9,248 nucleotides of DNA. Origin: JBBRMQ01 sp038230775 (GTDB lineage: Bacteria > Acidobacteriota > Thermoanaerobaculia > Gp7-AA8). How positions within the stretch are numbered: the first letter of the stretch is position 1; every line of letters begins with the position of its first letter. The stretch covers positions 1-9,248 of the forward strand of contig JBBRMQ010000177.1 in the NCBI GenBank assembly GCA_038230775.1, in the 5' to 3' direction. The position numbers and the translations under genes were made by a program. The notes under the pieces are model-generated. The model ran no database searches, was not told where the DNA came from, and worked only from the letters and a program-made list of their open reading frames with translations. Below are positions 1 to 6,218 of the stretch, piece by piece.

Positions 1-1260
1 CGTTGTCACACCCGGTCGCTTCAGGTTGCCGAGCAGCGTGAGCGAGAGTGAATCCGGATCGACGATCATACGCGCCACGTGCTGAATATCTTCGAGCGTT
101 ACAGCGTCAATGTGCTCGATGATCTCGTCTGGCGAGAACTGGCGTCCGAAGTAGTACTCCTGCCGCGCGATCCCCGACATGCGGCTCACGGTGGACTCGA
201 GCGAAAGCAGAATCGATCCCTTGAGGTGCAGTTTGGCCGCACTGAGCTCGGCCGCCGTCACGCCGGTCTCCTTGATCTTCCGCATCTCTTCCAGGGTCAT
301 GGACAGAACGCGCTTCAGATTCTTCGGCGCGCAGGCGGCGTAAACCGCCTGATAGCCGCCGTGGAGATAGCCGTTGTGATACGACATCACGGAGTAGACG
401 AGTCCTTCTTTCTCGCGGATGCGCTGAAAGAGTCGTGACGACATCCCGCTGCCGAGCACCGCGTTGAACAGCGCCGCGGCGTAGCGTTCGTGGTTCTGCT
501 GCGGAAATCCGCGGGAACCGAGGCAGAGATGGACCTGGCCCAGCTCTTTTTTCTCGCGCAGGATCACGTGCTGGTTCGGGAGCGGCGGAGACCAGTCGTA
601 GCGCACCGGTTCCCGTCCGTCGGGAGGGAAGGCCTTCTCCAGCAGCGGCACGATCTGCTCCGCGCGGACGTTGCCCGAAGCGCAGAAGATCATGTTCGCC
701 GGGTGAAACGTCTCGCTGTAGTGCGCGAGAATCTCGTCGCGCCCGAGACGATTGACCGTTTCCTCGGTGCCGAGGATCGGGCGGCCTAACGGATGATCGG
801 CCCAGAAGGCGGTGACGAAGATCTCGTGGACCAGATCGTCGGGCGTGTCCTCCACCATCTTGATCTCTTCCAGGATCACCGATCGCTCGGACTCGAGATC
901 CTTCGCGGTGAATCGCGGCGAGACGACGATGTCCGTCAGCAGATCGATCGCCGTCTCGACCTGTTCGTCGAGGACGTGCGCATAGAACGACGTGTACTCC
1001 TTGCCGGTGAAGGCGTCGACGTCGCCGCCGAGGATGTCGATGACGTTGGCGATCTCGCTGGTGGTGCGCTTCGCGGTGCCTTTGAAAACGAGATGTTCGA
1101 GAAAGTGGGAGGCGCCGCCATGTTCGATCGACTCCACCGCCGAGCCGCTGCGGAGGTAGTAGCCGAGTGCGACCGAGCGGACGTACGGAAGAGTCTCGAT
1201 GAGGATCGTCAGCCCGGAAGGGAGGACATGGCGGGCGACGACGGGGGTTTTCGGCGGCAT
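1..1260 (-). CDS. M16 family zinc peptidase (insulinase/MPP-like), 3' end cut by window edge
   Basis: The reading frame runs open from ATG at 1260 to base 1, giving 420 residues with no stop. The inverted zinc motif H52-F-L-E55-H56 is intact. It is followed by the distal glutamate in LEEI (E132), 76 residues after H56, which is the spacing of the third zinc ligand in mitochondrial processing peptidase and its bacterial homologues. Residues 78-93 (GGDVDAFTGKEYTSFY) and the C-lobe stretch GLVYSV...GGY also match the family. Bacterial single-unit M16 enzymes are about 410-440 residues, and the visible end (LTLLGNLKRP) looks like the last strand, so little is missing. It probably degrades or trims peptides. 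No signal peptide is seen, so a cytoplasmic location is likely. It lies 88 bases after the last pseudopilin, behind a hairpin, and may be co-transcribed. A functional link to the secretion genes is not shown. No clear Shine-Dalgarno precedes the ATG; it was chosen because family homology begins at once (VARHVLPSGLTILIE). Confidence 0.93.
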   Translation of the reverse strand, partial: MPPKTPVVARHVLPSGLTILIETLPYVRSVALGYYLRSGSAVESIEHGGASHFLEHLVFKGTAKRTTSEIANVIDILGGDVDAFTGKEYTSFYAHVLDEQVETAIDLLTDIVVSPRFTAKDLESERSVILEEIKMVEDTPDDLVHEIFVTAFWADHPLGRPILGTEETVNRLGRDEILAHYSETFHPANMIFCASGNVRAEQIVPLLEKAFPPDGREPVRYDWSPPLPNQHVILREKKELGQVHLCLGSRGFPQQNHERYAAALFNAVLGSGMSSRLFQRIREKEGLVYSVMSYHNGYLHGGYQAVYAACAPKNLKRVLSMTLEEMRKIKETGVTAAELSAAKLHLKGSILLSLESTVSRMSGIARQEYYFGRQFSPDEIIEHIDAVTLEDIQHVARMIVDPDSLSLTLLGNLKRPGVTT

Positions 1261-1275
1261 TCGCCAAGGATATTA

Positions 1276-1342
1276 GCTGGTCGGAGGTCGCAGGTCCCGG
1301 GTCGGATGGCGGCCGGCCACCGACTTGCCATCTCCGACCAGC
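1276..1342. repeat. Heptamer run and nested inverted repeats between pseudopilin 3 and the peptidase
   Basis: Bases 1279-1306 are four degenerate heptamers of the form GGTCNNR (GGTCGGA, GGTCGCA, GGTCCCG, GGTCGGA). A 10-bp inverted repeat, GCTGGTCGGA at 1276-1285 and TCCGACCAGC at 1333-1342, encloses them. Alternatively 1300-1310 can pair with 1328-1340 with a 2-base bulge. The transcript would therefore carry a stable structure just upstream of the peptidase start. No U-tract follows on the minus strand, so it is not a classical intrinsic terminator. A role in mRNA processing or in lowering downstream expression is only a possibility. Confidence 0.6.
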
Positions 1343-1348
1343 CTGTCT

Positions 1349-2011
1349 TTACTGCCAGATCTTCGACGCGGCTGCGTTTCTCGCGTTGATCGCGTTGCGC
1401 AGATCGTTGACGGTGTAGCTCCACTGCTCGTAGTTCTGCGCGCCGTTGAATTCGAGAAAGCTCTTGCCGGTCTTTGCCGGACGGACGCCGATGAACGGGC
1501 CGCCGGCGTAGTCCTTCATCGGGATCGCAGGAACGGCGGGCATCGCGTTCGGCGGCGCTGCGGTACCGGTCGCACCCGTTGTACCTGTCGTGGCGGTGGT
1601 TCCTGTCGTTGAGGTAGTTCCCGTCGTGCCGGTGGTCGATGTGCCGCCCGGACCGCTGCCCGCCGTTCCAGGAACCGTCTGTCCGGTCGCGCCCTGGGAG
1701 GAGGCGGGGATGATCATCCAATCGACAACGCCGGTGAGTGGATCGATGTATTCGCCATCCTTCGCGCGGAGGTAGCGCGGCAATTTCGCCTTCTTCAGTT
1801 GATCGATGCTCGTCGGAAGCGCGCTGCCGTTCTTGCGGCTGAATTCGTTGATTGCGCGCGCGTATTGCTTCATGACGAAGATCGTCTCCAGCTCGCGCTC
1901 CCGCTGCATCACGGTCGACCATTGCCGCGGGACGGTGTAGGCAACGAACACCATCATGATCGTCATGATGACGATCAGGCCGGCGAGGGTGAAACCTCGC
2001 TCGCCTCTCAT
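1349..2011 (-). CDS. Type II secretion-type pseudopilin lacking Glu5, with Thr/Gly-rich linker
   Basis: A 220-residue protein with a class III (type IV pilin-like) leader, MRGERG, then mature F-T-L-A-G and a hydrophobic helix to about residue 26. Cleavage by the prepilin peptidase is expected between G6 and F7. Mature position 5 is Gly (codon GGC) where nearly all pilins have Glu. The core resembles its two neighbours: a long amphipathic helix (ELETIFVMKQYARAINEF), then YIDPLTGVVDW at residues 88-98. A low-complexity linker of Gly, Thr, Ser and Ala follows (about 102-155), then a C-terminal part with FIGVRPAKTGKSF and NYEQW matching the V-H-S...Y-x-x-W ends of the other two. It starts 106 bases after the preceding pseudopilin, beyond a palindromic repeat. 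The open frame extends upstream to 2323, but that part has no pilin character, so ATG 2011 is chosen. In known systems loss of Glu5 marks GspK-like tip subunits, so a tip or initiating role is inferred. Confidence 0.88.
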   Translation of the reverse strand: MRGERGFTLAGLIVIMTIMMVFVAYTVPRQWSTVMQRERELETIFVMKQYARAINEFSRKNGSALPTSIDQLKKAKLPRYLRAKDGEYIDPLTGVVDWMIIPASSQGATGQTVPGTAGSGPGGTSTTGTTGTTSTTGTTATTGTTGATGTAAPPNAMPAVPAIPMKDYAGGPFIGVRPAKTGKSFLEFNGAQNYEQWSYTVNDLRNAINARNAAASKIWQ

Positions 2012-2065
2012 CCGCGCTTCGTCAACTTCGGACGAGTTCCCCACGGAACGGAAACGCGTCTGTTG

Positions 2066-2115
2066 CCCCTCGCCCCCCGAAAGCGGGGAGAGCGTGGCCG
2101 AAGGCCGGGTGAGGG
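2066..2115. repeat. REP-like palindromic element (cloverleaf-forming) before pseudopilin 3
   Basis: An outer stem CCCTC (2067-2071) / GAGGG (2111-2115) encloses two small hairpins: CCCCG-AAAG-CGGGG at 2075-2088 and GGCC-GAA-GGCC at 2096-2106. The element sits 2 bases beyond the stop codon of the second pseudopilin and fills about half of the 106-base gap. Elements of this look (Pro/Arg-like GC palindromes around GGCCGAAGGCC and CCCCG..CGGGG) occur as interspersed intergenic repeats in many GC-rich bacterial genomes. It has no U-tract in the transcript. It could protect the 3' end of the upstream message or partly uncouple pseudopilin 3. Confidence 0.6.
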
Positions 2116-2117
2116 AC

Positions 2118-2567
2118 CTACCAGCTCTTGTAAGGTGTGCCATCCATGCCGTTCCCCGGGGCGCTGCTGTGGACGTCGTAGATGCCGGGAGCGCCACCGG
2201 TGGCGTCGGTCGTCGTCGGATCGGCGGCCGTCGGGTCGCTCGGATCGGTCGACGCGGGCACTTCCTCCCAGTCCTCGTGACCGGTGATCGGATCCTTTGG
2301 AAGGTTGCGCAGGTACTTGCCATCTTTCAGCGTGGCGAGGCTCTCCGGCCAGTGCTGCTTGTCGGCGTAAAAATCATCGATCGCCTTGCGCATCTCGAAG
2401 AGATCGTGTTTGAGCGCCGCCTCGCGGGCCTTGGTCTGCGCATATCTCACATTGGAGATGGCCACCCCGGCAAGGATGCCGATGATGGTAACGACGACGA
2501 TCAGCTCGATCAGCGTGACTCCACGTTCCGACCTGCGACCTGCGATTTGCGACCTGCGATTTACCAT
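2118..2567 (-). CDS. gspG: GspG-like pseudopilin (second of three)
   Basis: A 149-residue type II secretion-type pseudopilin. The leader is 16 residues, longer than in its neighbours and Arg-rich, ending ERG. The mature part begins V-T-L-I-E-L-I-V-V with Glu5 present (E21 of the precursor). An N-terminal hydrophobic helix leads into an amphipathic helix (REAALKHDLFEMRKAIDDFY), then WPESLATLKDGKYLRNLPKD and DPITGHEDW (92-100), a Thr/Asp/Pro-rich loop (106-122), and a tail IYDVHSS...MDGTPYKSW. DPITG followed by DVHS and a Y-x-x-W end is the common pattern of GspG-type major pseudopilins in this group, so this is the best candidate for the main piston subunit. The start ATG 2567 overlaps the previous gene by 7 bases. 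It is the only in-frame start that supplies a leader, although most of that leader is encoded by a heptamer repeat (2530-2562). Processing by a prepilin peptidase outside the window is expected. Confidence 0.92.
   Translation of the reverse strand: MVNRRSQIAGRRSERGVTLIELIVVVTIIGILAGVAISNVRYAQTKAREAALKHDLFEMRKAIDDFYADKQHWPESLATLKDGKYLRNLPKDPITGHEDWEEVPASTDPSDPTAADPTTTDATGGAPGIYDVHSSAPGNGMDGTPYKSW
2530..2562 (-). repeat. Heptamer tandem repeat (RRWYGCA type) inside a pseudopilin leader
   Basis: On the plus strand the units are GACCTGC, GACCTGC, GATTTGC, GACCTGC and a partial GATTT. On the coding strand they read as alternating GGTCGCA and AATCGCA. The tract encodes most of the leader peptide of the second pseudopilin (N-R-R-S-Q-I-A-G-R-R-S). 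The 7-base period is not a multiple of 3, so the peptide shows no simple short repeat. The unit belongs to the same general form as the heptamers at 1279-1306 and 8416-8507. Confidence 0.75.
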
Positions 2568-3034
2568 TCGTTGTAGTGCGTCTTTCCGTCGAGGGCCATG
2601 ACTGTCGATTTCGAGTGCACCTCGAACACGTTGTTCCCGTTGGTCTGGGACGTGTCAGGCTCGTCGGAATCCGATAGCGTGTTCCACTCACTCTTGCCTG
2701 TCATCGGGTCGATGAGATCGCGTTCGCGAAGCAGGCGGATCTTTTTTCCATTCGACAGCTCGACGGGCTTCGTCAGCTCCTCGAGCTCTTTCGGGTACTC
2801 CCCCTGCGCGAGATCGGGCGCCTTCTTGATGTTGTTCGGCGCCGGCGCCACGCGCAGCTCGTGATAGCGGTCGATCGCATCGGTGATTCTTCGCAACCGC
2901 TCATGCAACTCGACCTCCTTCTGCCGCCGCAGGCCGAAGCTCACGATCGGCATCGCCACGGACGCGAGGACGGCGATGATGGCCACGACGGTGATGAGCT
3001 CGGCGACCGTGAATCCGGGGCTGCGCCGCATCAT
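2561..3034 (-). CDS. GspG-like pseudopilin (first of three)
   Basis: A 157-residue type IV pilin-like protein with leader MMRRSPG, cleavage expected at G7/F8, and mature F-T-V-A-E with the conserved Glu5 (E12 of the precursor). The hydrophobic helix ELITVVAIIAVLASVAMPIV continues into a charged amphipathic helix (RRQKEVELHERLRRITDAIDRY). Then come a Pro/Asn-rich turn, KELEELTKPVELSNGKKIR, the DPMTGKSEW core (109-117), an Asp/Ser/Asn-rich loop (121-135) and the tail VFEVHSKS...DGKTHYNEW. Core and tail match the next two genes, so the three are paralogues. The start codons ATGATG (3034 and 3031) overlap the secretin stop (ATGA), indicating translational coupling; either ATG is possible and the first is taken. 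It probably forms part of the pseudopilus. Which GspG/H/I/J role it plays cannot be decided from sequence alone. Confidence 0.92.
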   Translation of the reverse strand: MMRRSPGFTVAELITVVAIIAVLASVAMPIVSFGLRRQKEVELHERLRRITDAIDRYHELRVAPAPNNIKKAPDLAQGEYPKELEELTKPVELSNGKKIRLLRERDLIDPMTGKSEWNTLSDSDEPDTSQTNGNNVFEVHSKSTVMALDGKTHYNEW

Positions 3035-5484
3035 TCGACTCTCGCGCGTCCTCCCGAGACGGACGAAGCAACTCCTTCGCCACGGCCGTTCTTGAGCGAC
3101 GGATTCTCCAGGACCAGATACGTTTCACCCGGCGAGCCGCCGCGCAGGCGGACCGCCGCGAGGTCGCCGCCGCTGTTGAACGCCAGGGGCGCTCCATTGG
3201 AAGAGGTGATGGTGATCGTGCCCGCGGCGCTGTCGATTTTCGCGACCGGCGGAAGTTTCGGGTCGATCCTCATCGCCGGACCGAACGTGACGTCGCCGAC
3301 GATGAGGGTCTGCGGATCGTAGCGAAGGACGAGTTGCGTTGCCGTCAGGCCGTCGAGATCCATGCCCACCACGGTCCAGATCTTCTCTTCGCCGGGCTTG
3401 ATCGACAGCTTCACCGGCTGCGGGGAGATACGAGGGGAGAGATTGGCGTTCTCGTCGGCAGTCACCACCGCTGCTGCCGCTGCCGTGACAACCGGTTGCG
3501 ATACGGTCGACGCATCGCCTTGCGAGACGGGCTTGACCGGCTGAAACACGTTGGTCGGAGCCGAGCCGGTGGGTGAGCGTGGATTGACTGGAACCGCGCC
3601 GGGTGCCGGGACCGGCCGCGTTGCCCTGGGCGCGTTCATGCCGGGTTCGCGGAACTGGTCGGTGCCGCGCGGCGCGAACGGATCGATGCTCGACTGCGAC
3701 TCCAGCCGCGGAGACAAGCCGCGGAAGGAGAGGTTGTTCTGCGTCCCCACCCACATCGGCGCCAGATCATCCTCCGTGATGTCCGGAATGCGGATGATGT
3801 GCGGCGTCATCGTGAGAATGAGGTCGGTGCGCGTCGTCCGTTTGTGGTTGTTGGTGAACAGGCGCCCGATCACCGGAATGTCGCCGAGGAACGGGGTCTT
3901 GTTGTCGCTGTCGGTGTCGTTCTGCTGAATCAGGCCGGCGAGGAAATTCGTCTCACCATCTTTCAACCGGATGGTGGACTCGATCGTGCGCGTGATGAAG
4001 GTCGGCTGAGCGGCCGTCTGCGTTCCCGCGCCCGTGCCGGGCGCGTCGGGGCCCTGATTCGAGACTTCGACGGTGAGCTTCAGCGTCACTTCGCGGTTGT
4101 GATGAACGCGCGGCTCGATCGCGACCTTGATGCCGACGTCCTGATACTGATAGGACGAGATGAAGCCGGGGCTGCCGTTGCCGCCCGTCGTGCTGTTCGC
4201 GATGTTCGTGAATTGCGAGACGGGCACCGGGATCCGGTTTCCGATGTGCAGCGACGCCTTTTCTCCCTCGGAAATGCGCAACTCGGGATTGGCGAGGAGC
4301 TGGCTGTTGCCGATGCTCTTCAGCGCGCTGTAGGAAGCGTTGGGAATGGAGAAGCTGATCAAGCTGCTGTTGAGTCGGCGCAAGTCATTGAGAGTGCCGC
4401 TGGTGAGGCTCGCCTTTCCCTTGTCGGTAGACGTTTGCGGCTGGATGACGCCGGGGGCGCCGTTGCTGAAGCCGTTGATGACGAGGCCGAGGTCGCGTGC
4501 CTTGTCCAGATCGAGCTGCATGAGCTCGACGTCGACCACCACTTCGGCTTTCGCCTTGTCGTTGGCCTCGATGATCTTTTCGGCGATGCGGACCTTGTCC
4601 GCGGTGTCGCGGATGGTGATCGCGTTGAGCGCCTTCAGCGGGAACACGTTGCGGGCTTCCAGCATCGTGCGGACGACGTTGGTCACGAGCTCGGCGTCGC
4701 CGTTCGAAAGATAGAACGTACGGATGACGAGGTCTTCGTAATCGCGCCGCGCCTGCGGATTATCGGGAGCGATGATGATCGTGTGCTCGTCGAGCACCTT
4801 GTAGAAGTTGTTCGCGGCGAAGACCACGCGCTCGAGCGCTTCCTGCGCGGTGACGTCCTTGAGCTCGATGGTGATGCGCTCGTCCTTCAGCGCCTGGTCG
4901 AACATGATGTTCATGCCGTAGGCGTTGCCGAGGGCCTTGTAGATGTCCTTGACTGGCGTCTCGTGGGGAAAGGAGAGCGTGATCGGCTGGTCGGAGCTCG
5001 GTGCCAGTTGCGGTGGCTGCTGCTTGGAGATGTTGTTTTTCGCGCGGCGCTTGATGTCGTCGATGGTCACCGGCTCAGCCGCGTGCGTAAGGTCATTGAG
5101 CATCGTCGCCGCTTTCACCAGATCCACGGCGGCGTACTGATTGGTCCCATCGAGGCGGACGGTGATCTCCAGCTCCGTCGCCGCGAGCTGCAGGAGGCGG
5201 AGTTGCTCGGAGCTGCCGGAAGCCGATGATGTGCGCGCGCTGTCGAGAAGAGTCTTGCCCTTTTCGAAGTGCACGCGGGAGGCCTCGAGGCGCGCGCGCT
5301 GCAGGTCGATCTTGTAGCGCATGTTGTCCGGGCTGATCTCCAGCGCCTTCTCGTACTGGATGACGGCCTCGTCCCAGTTCTTCATCTGCTGCGCGCTTTT
5401 CGCCTTCTCGTACGCGTTGTAGCTCGCGCAGCTGAAGGAGATCAGGCTGATCAACGTCAAGGTGGTTCGTCGTAGTCGATTCAT
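3031..5484 (-). CDS. gspD: Secretin (GspD/PilQ-like) with N-terminal TPR and C-terminal cohesin-like domain
   Basis: An 817-residue outer-membrane pore subunit. Residues 1-18 are a basic and hydrophobic signal sequence ending at Cys19 (SFS-C). This is not a textbook lipobox, but Cys19 sits where lipoprotein secretins of this type have theirs. A TPR-like helix pair follows (about 22-55, NWDEAVIQYEKALEISPDN), then a helical region to about 150. The N0 domain is at about 168-240 (PITLSFPHETPVKDIYKAL ... TIIIAPDN) and an N1-type domain at about 250-318. The secretin core at about 390-568 contains ANPELRISEGEKASLHIGNR, IPVPVSQF, YQDVGIKVAIEPRV and TPFLGDIPVIGRLF. A Pro/Ser/Thr-rich linker (about 585-690, with an Ala run) leads to a beta-rich 127-residue domain (VKLSIKPGEEKIWTVV, ATQLVLRYDPQTLIVGDV, LAAVRLRG) typical of cohesins. 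It starts 59 bases after the clamp gene. The oligomer should form the exit gate for pseudopilus-driven secretion or pilus extrusion. Secretin identity is certain; the choice between GspD and PilQ is not. Confidence 0.95.
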   Translation of the reverse strand: MNRLRRTTLTLISLISFSCASYNAYEKAKSAQQMKNWDEAVIQYEKALEISPDNMRYKIDLQRARLEASRVHFEKGKTLLDSARTSSASGSSEQLRLLQLAATELEITVRLDGTNQYAAVDLVKAATMLNDLTHAAEPVTIDDIKRRAKNNISKQQPPQLAPSSDQPITLSFPHETPVKDIYKALGNAYGMNIMFDQALKDERITIELKDVTAQEALERVVFAANNFYKVLDEHTIIIAPDNPQARRDYEDLVIRTFYLSNGDAELVTNVVRTMLEARNVFPLKALNAITIRDTADKVRIAEKIIEANDKAKAEVVVDVELMQLDLDKARDLGLVINGFSNGAPGVIQPQTSTDKGKASLTSGTLNDLRRLNSSLISFSIPNASYSALKSIGNSQLLANPELRISEGEKASLHIGNRIPVPVSQFTNIANSTTGGNGSPGFISSYQYQDVGIKVAIEPRVHHNREVTLKLTVEVSNQGPDAPGTGAGTQTAAQPTFITRTIESTIRLKDGETNFLAGLIQQNDTDSDNKTPFLGDIPVIGRLFTNNHKRTTRTDLILTMTPHIIRIPDITEDDLAPMWVGTQNNLSFRGLSPRLESQSSIDPFAPRGTDQFREPGMNAPRATRPVPAPGAVPVNPRSPTGSAPTNVFQPVKPVSQGDASTVSQPVVTAAAAAVVTADENANLSPRISPQPVKLSIKPGEEKIWTVVGMDLDGLTATQLVLRYDPQTLIVGDVTFGPAMRIDPKLPPVAKIDSAAGTITITSSNGAPLAFNSGGDLAAVRLRGGSPGETYLVLENPSLKNGRGEGVASSVSGGRARVE

Positions 5485-5530
5485 GGTTTCAGTCGGTGAT
5501 TAGGACGGTTCAAAAGGGATAAACGTCACT

Positions 5531-5550
5531 AGCTTACTGGAGCTTACTGG
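5531..5550. repeat. Perfect 10-bp tandem duplication at the clamp gene stop codon
   Basis: AGCTTACTGG occurs twice head-to-tail (5531-5540 and 5541-5550). The right copy contains the TAA stop (complement of 5544-5546) of the PilP/GspC-like gene. The left copy lies in the short gap before the secretin. It may be a recent slippage duplication. No function is evident. Confidence 0.7.
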
Positions 5551-6218
5551 CCACCCGCTCCCTGGCCTAACGCAATGCGCGTCTTCGTGTCCGGCGGGAA
5601 ACCGACGTAGCCGATGTCGACGGACTCCACGCCGATCGCGCGCAGGATGAACTTGTCGGCGATCGTGTCACCGGCGTGCGCGTTGATGATCTCCCCATTT
5701 CCCGAGAATGTGGCGATTGGATTGGCCCGATTGCCGAACGTTCCGATGAACTTGTATGGGAATGCCGGCGGCGTGGGTGGTGGCGGCGGTGGCGGCGGCG
5801 GCACGACGACGGGAGTCGTCTGACACGCGTCGCCGATGCCGTTCTTATCGAGATCGACCTGGTCAGGGTTGTACTTATCCGGACAGTTGTCCTTGAAATC
5901 GGGGATGCCGTCCTTGTCGCGATCGGGTGGTGCGGGCGGCGGGGGTGGCGGCGGAGGCGGCGGCGGTTCCTTGAACGTGAAGAGGTTGCGCGCGCTCCTG
6001 TAGCTGCCGGTTTGTCCGTCCAGCCATTCGGTGTGAATCGAAGGAACTCCGGGCATGTTCGGCTGCACACGCGGCGCGCGGCCGCCTCCGGGCGTGGCGG
6101 CGATCGGATCCGCATCGCTCGACGCCGCGTTCTGCGTCGACGCGAACGTGTAGATCGCAAATGCCGCGAAAAGGATCAGCGCGACGACGCTCCAGGTCTT
6201 CCAGCTCGTCCAGTCCAT
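5544..6218 (-). CDS. PilP/GspC-like inner-membrane clamp protein with a thrombospondin type 3-like insert
   Basis: A 224-residue bitopic membrane protein. One N-terminal transmembrane helix (about 9-26, WSVVALILFAAFAIYTF) is followed by a periplasmic part. Residues 76-83 (ARNLFTFK) resemble the RNLF/RNPF turn before the homology region of GspC/PilP proteins. Residues 152-224 (FPYKFIGTFG, EIINAHAGDTI, FILRAIGVESVDIGYV) look like the small beta HR/PilP domain that contacts the secretin N0 domain. Between them lie 11 prolines (85-95), an Asp-rich segment (99-132: DRDKDGIPD, DNCPD, NPDQVDLDKNGIGDAC) and nine prolines (140-148). The Asp-rich segment matches a thrombospondin type 3 repeat, with two DxDxDG/DxDxNG loops and Cys112/Cys132, and is probably Ca-binding. 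The proline codons are mixed, so the rods are not simple DNA slippage. The ATG at 6218 shares one base with the pilO stop; GTG at 6221 is an alternative giving one more residue. Its place after pilO supports the PilP role. Confidence 0.82.
   Translation of the reverse strand: MDWTSWKTWSVVALILFAAFAIYTFASTQNAASSDADPIAATPGGGRAPRVQPNMPGVPSIHTEWLDGQTGSYRSARNLFTFKEPPPPPPPPPPPAPPDRDKDGIPDFKDNCPDKYNPDQVDLDKNGIGDACQTTPVVVPPPPPPPPPTPPAFPYKFIGTFGNRANPIATFSGNGEIINAHAGDTIADKFILRAIGVESVDIGYVGFPPDTKTRIALGQGAGGQ

Noticed and set aside
107..1267. Minus-strand frame of 386 codons starting with TTG at 1267
   Set aside because: It is an out-of-frame shadow of the M16 peptidase: Arg/Pro-rich with no motif. The frame from ATG 1260 carries HFLEH and the other zinc ligand.
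1276..1342. Intrinsic terminator before the M16 peptidase
   Set aside because: The hairpin can form, but it is followed by AGCTAATATCC rather than a U-tract.
2012..2323. N-terminal extension of pseudopilin 3 up to an upstream start at 2323
   Set aside because: The extension is Arg/Pro/Thr-rich, out-of-frame sequence of pseudopilin 2 plus the palindromic gap. It would bury the prepilin cleavage site 100 residues inside the protein.
3799..5229. Long plus-strand open frame (476 codons) opposite the secretin
   Set aside because: It is the antisense of a clear secretin gene in G+C-rich DNA. The translation is rich in Arg, Asp, Val, Ala and Leu without any family motif, and long antisense frames are expected here.
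5428..5484. Confident lipoprotein call for the secretin
   Set aside because: Cys19 is well placed after a hydrophobic stretch, but the preceding residues (S-F-S) do not fit the usual lipobox with Leu/Val/Ile at -3. It is kept as a possibility only.
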